From contig NZ_CP051682.1 in assembly GCF_012849215.1 (NCBI RefSeq), positions 3,038,001 to 3,102,000 on the forward strand: 64,000 nt of DNA, in the 5' to 3' direction. Under the pieces are notes generated by a model that did no database searches, was not told where the DNA came from, and was given only the letters and a program-made list of their open reading frames with translations. This stretch comes from Mucilaginibacter robiniae. GTDB lineage: Bacteria; Bacteroidota; Bacteroidia; Sphingobacteriales; Sphingobacteriaceae. Positions 44,301 to 53,030 of the stretch are shown one piece after another (positions within the stretch are counted from its first letter, which is position 1; every line of letters starts with the position of its first letter). The translations under genes and the position numbers were made by a program.

Positions 44301-45464
44301 GTATATTTTAAAATCACGGATAATGGTATAGGTATCAGCACAGATGTAGGTGATAAGCTGTTTGATAAATTTTATCAGGCAAAAGATAAAAATTACTTTA
44401 AAACCGGCTTCGGTATCGGTTTATACCTGGTAAAGGTTTTTATTGAAAATCATAGAGGCAAAATTAGTTACCATAATAATCCTAAAGGCGGAACTACCTT
44501 TGTGCTGAGTCTGCCTAAAGGCAAGCAGCATTTTACTGCCGACCAGTTATTTGAAAACCTGGAGTTTGATTTAAACCATGTTCATGAACTGGTAGATTAT
44601 AATAACAAGGAAGCTGTAGTAAAAGAAGAAGAAACCAACAATCTGGAACTACTAATTTCTAACCGGCAATCTATACTGGTTATTGACGATAATGACCAGA
44701 TCAGAAGTTATATCAAAAAGCTGTTCATTCATGATTATACCGTTTTAGAAGCAGATAACGGTAAAACCGGGATTGAATTAACCAAAAAGCATTTACCTGA
44801 TCTGATTATCAGTGATGTAGTCATGGACGAAATCAGTGGGCTGGAACTATGCAGAATAATTAAGCAGGATTCAGCCATCAATCATATTCCCATCATACTA
44901 CTTACAGGAGATGCTACGCCTGATATGATGCTGAAAAGCATAGAAGAAGGAGCTGTAGATTTCTTACGTAAACCTTTTGAAAAAGAATTGTTGATTGCGC
45001 GGGTAAAAAGTGTGTTGAGAAGTAAAACTGAACTGCAAAATTACTTCTATAAAGAGATTACCTTAAAAAATAGTACCCGCAATATATCTGAAGAGCATAA
45101 GGATTTCTTATACAACTGCATAAACATTGTTGAAAGTAACCTGACCAATGTTCATTTTGAGGTTGATACCTTAGCGCGCAAAATGGGCATGAGCTATCCA
45201 ACGTTGTTTAAAAGAGTAAAAGCCATTACAGGGCAATCTGTAAATAACTTTGTACGCTTTGTACGTCTACGCAAAGCTGCTGAGCTTTTAATACATACCA
45301 ATTGCAACGTGAACGAAGCCGCTTTTCAGGTAGGTTTTAATGACTTGAAATATTTTCGCGAACACTTTAATAAGCAGTTTGGTGTAAACCCATCTGAGTT
45401 TATTAAAAAGCATAGAGCCAATTTTCAAATATCTTACCACATGCATCAAACTGTAAAGGATTAG
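41394..45464 (+). CDS. Hybrid two-component system regulator (HTCS) of the PUL
   Basis: The 1356-residue protein is the typical one-piece sensor and regulator of Bacteroidota PULs. In order: a signal peptide, about 14 beta-propeller repeats (FMWIGTYDGLNRYDG type, about 30-650), a Y_Y_Y domain (about 660-780), a transmembrane helix near 790-808, a kinase with H834 in NVSHEFRTPL, an ATPase domain ending near 1040, a receiver with D1141 in IISDVVMDE, and an AraC-type DNA-binding domain (about 1240-1345). The periplasmic propellers bind an oligosaccharide. It sits directly upstream of susC, which it probably activates through the repeats at 45502-45599. Confidence 0.95.
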   Translation: MKRVLLLKYAFVFILGSVLLCSKESYGLQPVKYLGIEQGLSNNAVTCLFKDAYGFMWIGTYDGLNRYDGEKFKIFRNVWGDAKSLINNHVNTLAGTADKIFIGTQKGLEYYDYSSASFYALSYQPGHKQQRQKISANINALVTDKAGKVYIAADYLGLLVYNNRDKSCHQVALNKSSTAYNVQALTLDHDNRLWLFIKNVGLCWFDAQKNQSNVVNHQLQLASCLLEDAAHNIWVGTESGLYIYNPTSNLVTRFDESYGKLTSNNIVDLKFDQAGKLWIATNGGGINILDAKTHQLNYIVPGREQGTLHSGAISGIYEDNESRKWIATLRGGVNIIDDKSQAFSFFAHDPFNPNSVVNNFILSFCEDEQHNIWIGTDGGGLSYWNTKVNQYTHYTHSADLGSLSSNFVVSVLKDFNHQIWVATFSGGIDAFDQATQRFKHYTCYNSVTKTDDRNLWKLYEDSQHNLWAGTTRGGALYRYNRQQDRFELFDANLTNIHALYEDKAGTLWGANYTQLVRIDTRNKKHLYLNIGYAIRTIAQSKANSLWLGTEGGGLLLYNVGNRTYKRYTQANGLPSNTILNVLVDNHNNLWCSTYNGLTELVKQTGKFINYNASDGLQSNQFNYNAALKLQSGKMLFGGINGFNLFNPDSIKLIAHQPQLRISSLKINNVVAEQSSSYTHQQPLVSLKEITLPYNQATLAVDYTALEYSFPDKINYAYYLEGWDHGWNYVGKLKTAYYTRLNEGKYLLRIKATDTKGNWSNAQLVVAITILPPWYRTWWAYLLYLSVASGIVYWIWLYRTRQEKLKFEIEIANLRVEREKELNEKKLSFFTNVSHEFRTPLTLIINPIKDLLNQNKGNAEELNVIYRNARRLLGLVDHLLLFRKAESENTQMKVSKINFVNLCKEVFMCFSQQVKIKKLSYNLECSSENMEVYADCEKIEIALFNLISNAIKFTPDGGNINILVEEDQGSVYFKITDNGIGISTDVGDKLFDKFYQAKDKNYFKTGFGIGLYLVKVFIENHRGKISYHNNPKGGTTFVLSLPKGKQHFTADQLFENLEFDLNHVHELVDYNNKEAVVKEEETNNLELLISNRQSILVIDDNDQIRSYIKKLFIHDYTVLEADNGKTGIELTKKHLPDLIISDVVMDEISGLELCRIIKQDSAINHIPIILLTGDATPDMMLKSIEEGAVDFLRKPFEKELLIARVKSVLRSKTELQNYFYKEITLKNSTRNISEEHKDFLYNCINIVESNLTNVHFEVDTLARKMGMSYPTLFKRVKAITGQSVNNFVRFVRLRKAAELLIHTNCNVNEAAFQVGFNDLKYFREHFNKQFGVNPSEFIKKHRANFQISYHMHQTVKD

Positions 45465-45773
45465 TCTATCTGCCTCCTTTTATAGGATTTGGACCATTAA
45501 GAGGGGGTAAAATGATAAAAAAATGATTTCACCCCCTATAATTTATAGTTTTACCCCCTCCGCTTTGTTCAATTTTACCCTTACTTCGTTTTGAACAAAT
45601 GCAGATAGCAAATCCAATATGGCTATCTAACCAATTAAACTGAAAAATAATTATTAATGAAAAGTGTGCTTAGCTATTGTGCTAAGGTTGGCTTTGCATT
45701 GCCCTTGTGGTCGGGGTAGCAAACTGTGTCAGCTAGTACAAACCAATTGCCAATTAAAAAACCATAAACAATT
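45465..45773. promoter_or_regulatory. Regulatory region upstream of susC
   Basis: The 309-nt gap between HTCS and susC holds several related motifs: AGGGGGTAAAAT (45502-45513), ATTTCACCCCCT (45526-45537), TTTTACCCCCT (45549-45559) and ATTTTACCC (45572-45580). The first two form an inverted pair, and the third is a direct copy of the second. A 9-bp inverted repeat TTTGTTCAA (45564-45572) and TTGAACAAA (45591-45599) overlaps the last. A near-consensus TGGCTTTG box (one mismatch) lies at 45690-45697. These fit HTCS operators upstream of the susC promoter. Confidence 0.55.
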
Positions 45774-48764
45774 ATGACAAAAAAACTTACCCAATTAATT
45801 TACTTAACCTTTTTATGCTGTAGTATAATATTCGGTACTAATCCGGCTGCTTATGCGCAAACGGCATCATATACCTTAAAAGGCCGGGTGCTTGATGAAA
45901 AAGGCAACCCACTGCCTGGCGCTTCAGTAAAGGTAAATGGTACCAGCCAAGGTATCACTGCTGATGTAAGCGGTGCATTCACGTTAAGCTTAACCGGGCC
46001 GGCTACTATAACCGTATCATTTGTTAGCTATGTTACCAAAACAGTTAATGTAACTAGTGCCAACAAAACCATTGATGTTACATTAAGTGAAAATGGGCGC
46101 CAATTGAGCGACGTAGTGGTGGTAGGTTACGGTACCCAAAAGCGTTCGGACGTTACAGGTTCAGTAGCTTCAGTTCCTAAATCAAGGCTAGAGCAGCTAC
46201 CAGTTACTAACGTTTTACAAGCTATTGAAGGTGCAGTAGCTGGCGTTAACGTAACTACTGGTTCATCTATACCAGGCTCTCAGCCATCAGTAGGTGTTAG
46301 AGGACAAAATTCCATCACAGCTAGTTCAGGGCCTTTTGTTGTAGTTGATGGTATTCCATTAACTAAAAGTGGTGGTTCATTAAACGATATCAACCCGAAT
46401 GATATTGCTTCTATAGAAGTGTTAAAAGATGCATCAGCTGCGGCTATCTATGGTGCTAATGGTTCACAAGGCGTATTGTTGGTAACTACCAAACGCGGTA
46501 CAACAGGTAAACCAGTTATACGCTATAATGGTTATGCAGGCTGGGAAAACCTGGGGCATATTTTAACACCCAGAGATCCAGCATCATTTACGCAAAAGTA
46601 TCTGGATTATTTATCACAGAACAACCTAAAACAACAATTTACTGAACCTGTGTATAACAATGCCGAACGTGCTAATTATGCGGCAGGCCGTACCATTGAT
46701 TGGGTTAAAGAAGTTACACAACAAGGATTCATGCAAGATCATAACTTGAGCGTGAGCGGTGGTACACCAGATGTTAAATACTTTGTATCGGGTGATTACC
46801 TGGATCAGAAAGGGGTAATTAAAGGCTATCAATATAAGCGCATTAGTTTCCGTTCCAATTTGGACATGAATATAACCAGCTTCCTGAGTGTGGGAACGAA
46901 CATATATTTTGCCAACAATAATTATGATGGCGGACGGGCCAACCTGCTTTTAGCTACAGCCATGAGCCCGTATGGTAACGAATACAATGCTGATGGTACC
47001 TACACTATTTACCCACAATCACCAGAACAGTTGTATGTTAACCCACTGTTAGGGTTAACAACCAGCCAGATCAATCGCAGTGTCAACATTAGTGGTAATG
47101 GTTATGCCGAAATTAAGTTCGGTGGTGTATTGAAAGGTTTAAAATACCGCTTAAATGCTGGTTATAACTATATTCCAACCCGTGTGGATAGTTACAGTGG
47201 CAGGGCGGCTAATACGTTGTTGGGTTCAGGTTCAGCGGCAAGCTCTGAAACAAACAGTTATACTCTTGATAATCTGTTGTACTACGTTCGTGATTTTGGT
47301 AAGCATCATGTTGATTTTACTGGTTTGTATAGTTCTCAACAACGCCGATATTTTACTTCAACTGCAGGAGCTACCAACTTTGTGAATGATGAACTAACAT
47401 TCAATAATCTAGGTGCTGGTTCCACGCCAACAGTTTCATCATACTCTGACCGGTATGCATTAAACTCACAAATGGCTCGTCTGAACTATTCTTACGATAG
47501 CCGTTATTTGTTAACACTTACTGTTCGCCGTGATGGTTCATCTGTTTTTGGTGCTAATACGGATAAGCATGGCTGGTTCCCTTCAGCTGCTATTGGCTGG
47601 AACATTAGTAATGAGGAATTCTTAAAAAATGTAAAAGCTATTAATAGCTTAAAGCTTAGGGCGTCTTACGGCCGGATTGGTAATGAAGCTATTTCTGTAT
47701 ACCGAACTATTACAACAGATGGAACGGTAAGGTCTCCATTTAACGGTTCAAGTTACGTAGGCTTTTTAGCTAGTAACCTGGGTAACGGTAACCTGCATTG
47801 GGAAACTACACAACAGGCAAATTTTGCTACTGACTTTACTTTACTAAATAGCCGTATCAGCGGTACAGTTGAATATTATGATTCTCGTACCCACGGTTTG
47901 TTGTTAAGCCGAAGCTTGCCGGCTATTACTGGTTATGGGTCAATCATTGACAACATAGGTAAGGTAGGTAACCGGGGAGTTGAAGTAACACTAAATACAC
48001 GTAACATTGATACAAAAAGCTTTAGATGGGAAAGCACCATTGTATTTGCTGCTAATAAGAACAGAATTATAGACCTGTATGGTAATGGGCAAAGTGACTT
48101 GGGCAACCGTTGGTTTATAGGCAAACCGATTAGTGTAATTTACGATTACAAAATGACTGGTGTATGGCAAACTGGTGAAGACGCATCTAAACAAGACCCT
48201 GGTGCTAAACCTGGCGACTTAAAGTTTGCAGATACTAACGGTGACGGAAAGATTACTGCTGATGACCGTGTTATTCTTGGCCAAACCGCACCTAAATGGA
48301 CAGGTGGCTTTACCAATACCTTTCACTACAAAAATTTCAACCTGAATGTTTTTATTCAAACCGCGCAGGGCATGTTGAAAAACAATCCGGATTATAACTA
48401 TGCCGATGAAGCAGGCAGAAGAAACACTCCTGCTGATATAGGTTACTGGACTCCATCTAATGGTAATCAGGAATTCCAATCATTATCTTACACCAATACA
48501 CGTGGCTATGGTTATCCGCATAAAGCTAATTACACTCGCTTAAAAGATATTACTTTGAGTTATGTAGTACCACAACGCTTTTTAGATAAAGCTCATATAG
48601 CTGCCTTAACTATTTATGCTAGCGGACGCAACTTGAAAACCTGGACGCCTTGGATAGGATGGGATCCTGAGAATAATTATTCGACTCGTGGCTCAGGCGA
48701 CTGGACCAACAACTATCCGCAAACACGTACCATTGTTTTGGGCGCCAATATTTCTTTAAAATAA
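45774..48764 (+). CDS. susC: SusC/RagA-type TonB-dependent outer membrane transporter
   Basis: The 996-residue protein has a signal peptide ending AAYAQT, an N-terminal carboxypeptidase-regulatory-like domain (TLKGRVLDEKGNPLPGASV), a TonB-interaction region SDVVVVGYGTQKRSDVTGSV, a plug domain with AAAIYGANGSQGVLLVTTKR and a large C-terminal beta-barrel ending in an aromatic-rich strand. With SusD it imports an oligosaccharide through the outer membrane. It is the first gene of the PUL operon and lies 16 nt from susD. The exact ligand is not given by sequence. Confidence 0.96.
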   Translation: MTKKLTQLIYLTFLCCSIIFGTNPAAYAQTASYTLKGRVLDEKGNPLPGASVKVNGTSQGITADVSGAFTLSLTGPATITVSFVSYVTKTVNVTSANKTIDVTLSENGRQLSDVVVVGYGTQKRSDVTGSVASVPKSRLEQLPVTNVLQAIEGAVAGVNVTTGSSIPGSQPSVGVRGQNSITASSGPFVVVDGIPLTKSGGSLNDINPNDIASIEVLKDASAAAIYGANGSQGVLLVTTKRGTTGKPVIRYNGYAGWENLGHILTPRDPASFTQKYLDYLSQNNLKQQFTEPVYNNAERANYAAGRTIDWVKEVTQQGFMQDHNLSVSGGTPDVKYFVSGDYLDQKGVIKGYQYKRISFRSNLDMNITSFLSVGTNIYFANNNYDGGRANLLLATAMSPYGNEYNADGTYTIYPQSPEQLYVNPLLGLTTSQINRSVNISGNGYAEIKFGGVLKGLKYRLNAGYNYIPTRVDSYSGRAANTLLGSGSAASSETNSYTLDNLLYYVRDFGKHHVDFTGLYSSQQRRYFTSTAGATNFVNDELTFNNLGAGSTPTVSSYSDRYALNSQMARLNYSYDSRYLLTLTVRRDGSSVFGANTDKHGWFPSAAIGWNISNEEFLKNVKAINSLKLRASYGRIGNEAISVYRTITTDGTVRSPFNGSSYVGFLASNLGNGNLHWETTQQANFATDFTLLNSRISGTVEYYDSRTHGLLLSRSLPAITGYGSIIDNIGKVGNRGVEVTLNTRNIDTKSFRWESTIVFAANKNRIIDLYGNGQSDLGNRWFIGKPISVIYDYKMTGVWQTGEDASKQDPGAKPGDLKFADTNGDGKITADDRVILGQTAPKWTGGFTNTFHYKNFNLNVFIQTAQGMLKNNPDYNYADEAGRRNTPADIGYWTPSNGNQEFQSLSYTNTRGYGYPHKANYTRLKDITLSYVVPQRFLDKAHIAALTIYASGRNLKTWTPWIGWDPENNYSTRGSGDWTNNYPQTRTIVLGANISLK

Positions 48765-48780
48765 ATACAGACGTAAAGAC

Positions 48781-50406
48781 ATGAAAAAATATTCAATTAT
48801 ATTTATTTCGGCAGCGGTACTGATAGCTTCATTTACCTCTTGTAAAAAAGGTTATCTGAACGAAAAACCGTACTCATCCTACACGCCGTTAACTGTTACC
48901 GACTCTTTAGGCTTTGAAGCTTCAGCTATAGGGTTATACAATTTAACTACTAGTATTTTAACTTATTCAAGTGCACAAGGCTGGCCAAGTGTATGGCAGG
49001 TAGGTACTGATGTGGCCAATGCTACGGCCCAGCAACAAGGTATTGAAGTACCTTACTACAACTATGCACAGCTTACCTCAACTGATGGAGCCGCATCATA
49101 CATTTGGGGAAGATATTATGCGGTTATCAATAATGCTAATACTTTGATTGATAATGCAGAAGATGGTTCCAATACTAAACTGGGTACAGTAGGTAAAAGA
49201 CAGGTAGAGGCAGAAGCTAAGTTTTTCAGGGCTTATGCATATCATCATTTGGCTACTCTTTTCGGCCGTGTTCCAATTACTATTCATTCTATTACCACAC
49301 CCAAAACTGATTATACACGTTCTTCATTAGATGATGTAAATAATTTAATCGTAAGTGATTTAACTTATGCCATCACCTACCTGGCCGATCTAAATGCGGG
49401 CAGTGGCAGAACCAATACGCAGAATAAGCCTGTTAGCCGGGCTAACAAATACATGGCTATGCAGTTATTGGCTGAAGCTTACCTGCGTATGGGTAAAAAC
49501 GATTTGGCTGAAGCGCAAACCAAAGCCATCATCAATAGCGGCAAATTCAATTTGGTTTCTGCCCGCTATGGAGTAAGAGCTAGCGGCTCTGGCGATTACT
49601 ACTCAGATATGTTTGTATACGGCAATCAACGCCGCTGGCAAGGAAACAGTGAAGCTATATGGGTGCTGGAACAAGAAAACCCAACGGCAGTTGTAGGAGG
49701 AAATGTTGATAATGCACAGCAACGCCGTGTTTTTGGTGCAGCCTATTATGCTATACCTGGTATGTTACCTTGTGATTCATTGGGTGGTCGTGGTATTGCA
49801 AGATTACGGTTGAGTAATTGGGTTCTTTATGGATTATATCCTGCCGGAGATATGCGTAACTCGCAATACAGCATTAAACGTCGTTATTATTATAATGACC
49901 CGGCTTATCCAGCTTTATATGGTAAAGCGGTACCATTTACCGGAGCAGATACTTTGTTCAGAACTTGCCCAAGTACTTTAAAATGGGGTGCGTTTGACCC
50001 TAATGATACTTTTGGTTACGCCATGATCAAGGATTTTATCATGATGCGCTTGGGCGAAACTTATTTACTACAGGCTGAAGCACAAGTAAAACAGGGTAAA
50101 ACGGCCGATGCTGCTGCTTCAATCAACGCATTACGAACCCGGGCTAAAGCACCGCAAGTAACCGCTGCACAAATGACATTAGATTTTGTACTGGATGAGC
50201 GTGCCCGCGAACTGGTAGCTGAAGAAAACCGCAGAGAAACCCTAATGCGTACCGGTACTTTGGTAGACCGTGCTACACGCCTGAACAGTAATGATGCCGT
50301 GCATCCTACTACAGGTTTAACGTCTAAAAACCTATTACTGCCTATTCCGCTAACTGAAATTCAGCTGAATAAAGATGCTGTGTTGGAGCAAAACCCTGGT
50401 TATTGA
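48781..50406 (+). CDS. susD: SusD/RagB-type surface glycan-binding lipoprotein
   Basis: The 541-residue protein is a lipoprotein: its signal peptide ends SFTSC, giving lipidated C21. The SusD fold is shown by YHHLATLFGRVPI in the middle, by the TPR-rich helical part, and by VLDERARELVAEENRR near the C-terminus, a typical SusD/RagB ending. It caps SusC and binds the glycan at the surface. No SusE/F-like second binding lipoprotein follows. Confidence 0.95.
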   Translation: MKKYSIIFISAAVLIASFTSCKKGYLNEKPYSSYTPLTVTDSLGFEASAIGLYNLTTSILTYSSAQGWPSVWQVGTDVANATAQQQGIEVPYYNYAQLTSTDGAASYIWGRYYAVINNANTLIDNAEDGSNTKLGTVGKRQVEAEAKFFRAYAYHHLATLFGRVPITIHSITTPKTDYTRSSLDDVNNLIVSDLTYAITYLADLNAGSGRTNTQNKPVSRANKYMAMQLLAEAYLRMGKNDLAEAQTKAIINSGKFNLVSARYGVRASGSGDYYSDMFVYGNQRRWQGNSEAIWVLEQENPTAVVGGNVDNAQQRRVFGAAYYAIPGMLPCDSLGGRGIARLRLSNWVLYGLYPAGDMRNSQYSIKRRYYYNDPAYPALYGKAVPFTGADTLFRTCPSTLKWGAFDPNDTFGYAMIKDFIMMRLGETYLLQAEAQVKQGKTADAAASINALRTRAKAPQVTAAQMTLDFVLDERARELVAEENRRETLMRTGTLVDRATRLNSNDAVHPTTGLTSKNLLLPIPLTEIQLNKDAVLEQNPGY

Positions 50407-50457
50407 TAATATAAAAACTGTAAGTGGCAATTTAATATTGCCACTTACTTTAATGAC

Positions 50458-51789
50458 ATGATTTCTACCTATATAAAATATAACTTATGGATGTGCTTGT
50501 TGCTGGTCAGCTTACTGGCAGCAAATGCGCAAACCATCAAGCTAAGTACCATAGCAACTAATGGCTGGGCCAGCAATTCGGTGAACACGGTGATTTTCCG
50601 TAAAAACTCGTTAGCTACCTATAAAAACATGCAGTACGCCGCTTATTATGATAGTGCCCGGTATGTAGTACTGGCACAGCGTACAAGTGGCAGTATAACC
50701 TGGAAAGTTAGCCGAACTCCTTATCAGGGTGATGCTACCGATGCACATAAGTCGATCAGTGTTATGGTTGATGGTGCCGGTTATTTGCATGTGGCTTGGG
50801 GTCAGCATAATAATCCGCTTAATTATGCCAGAAGCGTAAATCCGGGTTCGTTAACCTTAACCGCAAAGCTGGGCATGACCGGACAGAAAGAAAATAAGTT
50901 AAGCTATCCTGAATTTTATAAACTAGCTGACGGAAACCTGTTGTTTTTTTATCGTGATGGCGGCTCAGGAAATGGTAGTTTAATTATGAACTACTATAAT
51001 TATAAAACACAGCAATGGACACGCCTGCAAGATAACTTGGTAGATGGCGAAGGTCAGCGCAGCGCTTACTGGCAGGTAGCTACTGATGTAACCGGAACTA
51101 TTCACCTATCATGGGTATGGCGCGAAACGCCTGATGTAGCCAGCAATCATGATATGGCTTATGCTTGCTCAAAAGATGGCGGCAAAACCTGGCAAAAATC
51201 AACCGGAGAAAAGTACAATTTGCCTATTAGGGCAGCTAATGCCGAGTACGCCTGCAAAATACCGCAAAACAGTGAATTGATTAATCAAACTTCTATGTTT
51301 GCCGATGCACAAGGGCAACCCTTTATTGCCACTTACTACCGAGAGGCAGATCAAACCGTTCCGCAATACCATATTATTTACCATACCGGCAATAAGTGGC
51401 AGGTAAGTAACTTGGGCTTCCGGAAAACACCTTTTAGTTTAAGTGGTACAGGTACAAAGCGTGTTCCGGTATCAAGGCCACAACTCATAGCCTGGAAAAA
51501 TGGTGCTTCGATAGCAGCTGGTTTAATTTTCAGAGATGAGGAGTTGGGTGATAACGTATCTATGGCAATTGCCAGTAATATCAGCAATAGCAAGTGGGAG
51601 GTGCAAACCTTATACAACCAGCCGGTAGGCTCATGGGAACCTACGTTAGATACCGAACTGTGGAAAGATAAAGGCATCCTGAACCTCTTTATACAAAAAG
51701 TAACCCAGGTAGATGGAGAAGGTAACGCCAAAGCACAACTGCAACCGATACAAGTACTGGAGTGGAAGCCCGGTAGCAAGAAGAAATAA
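50458..51789 (+). CDS. BNR_4 beta-propeller protein, candidate rhamnose-glucuronate lyase or rhamnosidase
   Basis: The 443-residue protein has a signal peptide ending AANAQT and marks of the BNR_4 group: GAGYLHVAWGQHNNPLNYAR, FFYRDGGSGNG, DNLVDGEGQRSAYWQ, LSWVWRETPDVASNHDMAYA and NSELINQTSMFADA. Seven-bladed propellers of this type include polysaccharide lyase families (ulvan and rhamnose-glucuronate lyases) and GH145 rhamnosidases. Next to GH88 an alpha-L-rhamnose-(1,4)-glucuronate lyase is the best guess: the lyase leaves an unsaturated glucuronate that GH88 removes. Which family it truly joins needs a search. It is periplasmic by its signal. Confidence 0.75.
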   Translation: MISTYIKYNLWMCLLLVSLLAANAQTIKLSTIATNGWASNSVNTVIFRKNSLATYKNMQYAAYYDSARYVVLAQRTSGSITWKVSRTPYQGDATDAHKSISVMVDGAGYLHVAWGQHNNPLNYARSVNPGSLTLTAKLGMTGQKENKLSYPEFYKLADGNLLFFYRDGGSGNGSLIMNYYNYKTQQWTRLQDNLVDGEGQRSAYWQVATDVTGTIHLSWVWRETPDVASNHDMAYACSKDGGKTWQKSTGEKYNLPIRAANAEYACKIPQNSELINQTSMFADAQGQPFIATYYREADQTVPQYHIIYHTGNKWQVSNLGFRKTPFSLSGTGTKRVPVSRPQLIAWKNGASIAAGLIFRDEELGDNVSMAIASNISNSKWEVQTLYNQPVGSWEPTLDTELWKDKGILNLFIQKVTQVDGEGNAKAQLQPIQVLEWKPGSKKK

Positions 51790-51795
51790 ATAGCT

Positions 51796-53007
51796 ATGTC
51801 ATTCAAAAAAAATATACTGATTACCGGAGCGGTTTGCTTGTTAGCTACTGGCCTTGCTAAGGCTCAGCAAAGCCGTGCATTCAAAACCGATAAGGCACTA
51901 TTGCAAACCTTATTAACCGACTTTAAAGATGCCGATCAGCAATATAAAGTATTAATGAAAGAACTGCCGGCAGGCCGATTTCCTAAAACTTATTATGCTG
52001 CTAAAAATAGTTTAGAAACCAGCGGATCAGGCTGGTGGTGCAGCGGTTTTTACCCCGGTACACTGCTGTATCTATATCAGCAAACTAAAGATGCCGCATT
52101 GCTGACAGAAGCTAACAGGGCCTTAACCCTGCTGGCTCCCGAACAATACAATAGAACCACACACGATTTAGGTTTTATGATGTATTGCAGCTTTGGTAAT
52201 GCACTAAAAATAGCACCTAAGCCAGCGTATAAAGAAATTCTGATTAACAGTGCCAAGTCATTAGCCAGCCGTTTCGACCCGAAGGTGGGCTGTATCAAAT
52301 CATGGGATTCAAAAAAGAACGAGTACCTGGTAATCATTGATAATATGATGAATCTGGAACTGCTGTTCTGGGCTACCCGGGCTACTGGCGATTCCAGCTT
52401 TTACAAAATAGCTGTTACACATGCCAATACTACCATGAAAAATCATTTCCGGCCCGATTACAGTTCTTACCATGTTGTAAACTATAATCCTGAAACCGGC
52501 GCAGTACAGCAACGCCGTACGGCGCAAGGGTATGCCGATGAATCAGCTTGGGCTCGCGGACAGGCCTGGGGCTTGTATGGTTACACCGTGATGTACCGTG
52601 AAACGCATGATAAGAAATATTTGGATCAGGCTAACCATATTGCGGCGTTCATCCTGAACAATGATAACCTGCCGGCTGATAAAGTGCCTTATTGGGACTT
52701 CAATGCGCCTAACATTCCTAATGCGTTACGCGATGCATCAGCCGGTGCAGTAATGGCATCTGCCTTATTAGAATTGTGCCATTATACCGATAAGCCTAGT
52801 GGCGAGAAATACTTTACGGTAGCACAAACACTTTTAAGAAATTTATCTAAACCACCTTACCTGGCAACTGCCGGAACCAACGGCGGCTTCATCTTGCAAC
52901 ATAGCGTAGGGCACATGCCTAACCATACCGAAGTGGATGTACCGCTCACTTATGCCGATTATTACTTTGTTGAAGCGCTAATCAGATACAAAAACATGGG
53001 CAGATAA
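51796..53007 (+). CDS. GH88 unsaturated glucuronyl hydrolase
   Basis: The 403-residue protein has a signal peptide (cleaved near LAKAQQ) and an (alpha/alpha)6 barrel typical of GH88. The two conserved catalytic aspartates are D124 (THDLGFMMY) and D182 (VIIDNMMN). Other marks are GWWCSGFYPGTLLYLYQQ and RGQAWGLYGYTVMYRET. Such enzymes hydrate the double bond of 4,5-unsaturated uronic acid at the non-reducing end, causing the sugar to be released. This implies that a lyase acts upstream, and the neighbouring BNR_4 protein is the only candidate in this locus. Confidence 0.92.
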   Translation: MSFKKNILITGAVCLLATGLAKAQQSRAFKTDKALLQTLLTDFKDADQQYKVLMKELPAGRFPKTYYAAKNSLETSGSGWWCSGFYPGTLLYLYQQTKDAALLTEANRALTLLAPEQYNRTTHDLGFMMYCSFGNALKIAPKPAYKEILINSAKSLASRFDPKVGCIKSWDSKKNEYLVIIDNMMNLELLFWATRATGDSSFYKIAVTHANTTMKNHFRPDYSSYHVVNYNPETGAVQQRRTAQGYADESAWARGQAWGLYGYTVMYRETHDKKYLDQANHIAAFILNNDNLPADKVPYWDFNAPNIPNALRDASAGAVMASALLELCHYTDKPSGEKYFTVAQTLLRNLSKPPYLATAGTNGGFILQHSVGHMPNHTEVDVPLTYADYYFVEALIRYKNMGR

Positions 53008-53030
53008 ACATCCGCCTCATAAATCATCCT

